A DNA stretch of 6,322 nt from the NCBI GenBank assembly GCA_045807945.1, contig JBJMGI010000106.1, positions 1-6,322 on the forward strand, in the 5' to 3' direction. The notes beneath the pieces are model-generated. The model was not told the origin of the DNA. It did no database searches and saw nothing but the letters and a program-made list of their open reading frames with translations. Every line of letters starts with the position of its first letter. The stretch's first letter is position 1. Shown one piece after another: positions 6,025 to 6,322 of the stretch. The stretch comes from CAVQGF01 sp045807945 (GTDB taxonomy: Bacteria > Acidobacteriota > Terriglobia > Terriglobales > Acidobacteriaceae). A program made the translations under genes and the position numbers.

Positions 6025-6322
6025 TCACCGCTTAGCTACGCGCTTCTTTTTCGCCGGTTGATGAAAGAGATTTCGCATCGCGTGGTCGATGCTGGCGAAC
6101 GCCAGGACGATCGGGTTCTTCTGCTTCCGCACCTGAACTCTGGGCACGCGCGAGTGGGTTACGCGCTTCGGCGGTTCTGCTGGAGGCGCTGCTGCATCAG
6201 TCATTGCAATGAGATTCCCCTCCGCCGGCGGTAACGGTTCCAGGGCAAAGTCGTCCCACATTGTCCCGAGCGCGCCCCTTACAATCGGTGCGCTGGCAAG
6301 ATCGAAATCAGGTTCGAACGGC
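6025..6322 (-). CDS. Hypothetical protein, N-terminus cut by window edge
   Basis: The minus-strand frame is open from the right edge to the TGA at 6027-6025, giving 98 visible residues. I do not recognise it. An internal ATG at 6261 would yield 78 residues (MWDDFALEPLPPAEG), but codons upstream of it stay open to the edge (ending SAPIVRGALGT), so the true start is probably outside. The visible part has an acidic, Pro/Ala-rich stretch (PLPPAEG, AAAPPAEPPKR), then a basic region and the segment NPIVLAFASIDHAMRNLF, ending in a strongly basic tail KKKRVAKR. No membrane segment is clear. The stop codon lies in the loop of a six-base-pair hairpin (6018-6023 with 6029-6034). The gap from 5922 to 6024 shows nothing else. 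Confidence 0.6.
   Translation of the reverse strand, partial: PFEPDFDLASAPIVRGALGTMWDDFALEPLPPAEGNLIAMTDAAAPPAEPPKRVTHSRVPRVQVRKQKNPIVLAFASIDHAMRNLFHQPAKKKRVAKR

Noticed and set aside
6018..6034. Hairpin TAAGCG/CGCTTA as an intrinsic terminator of the right-edge gene
   Set aside because: The stem is only six base pairs, it overlaps the stop codon, and no T-run follows on either strand.

Overview
The window reads as a stretch of bacterial chromosome, moderately GC-rich overall, with seven recognisable genes or gene pairs and short intergenic regions. Nothing fixes the taxonomy. Gene style (a SEC-exported TPR protein, an AraC regulator, an SDR, a GNAT, and a three-Cys-motif/TcmP pair) would suit a soil bacterium, for example Verrucomicrobia or Acidobacteria, but that is a guess. 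There are no rRNA, tRNA or CRISPR features and no transposase.

Layout, left to right. A classical short-chain dehydrogenase (minus strand) is cut by the left edge. A RelE/ParE-type toxin-antitoxin pair follows on the plus strand (734-1246). It is bracketed by a direct repeat of about 50 bp (625-675 and 1265-1314). Next, on the minus strand, lies a translationally coupled pair: TcmP (three-Cys-motif partner) and then the DUF5131/Gp37-Gp68 three-Cys-motif protein (2931 down to 1374). The tcmP gene is visibly more AT-rich than the flanking genes and has an apparent frameshift at its extreme 5' end. An AraC-family regulator (3935-3024) lies upstream of the pair on the same strand. The gap between it and the divergent exported TPR protein (4120-5340, plus) is filled by a decayed second copy of the AraC C-terminus (3949-4086). 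A GNAT acetyltransferase (minus) converges on the TPR gene. A minus-strand ORF of unknown function is cut by the right edge.

The part most like accessory DNA is 600-2931. It holds a repeat-flanked toxin-antitoxin module beside a low-GC TcmP/three-Cys pair whose biochemical role is, to my knowledge, unknown. The other genes look like ordinary single-gene units, and no shared pathway is evident.
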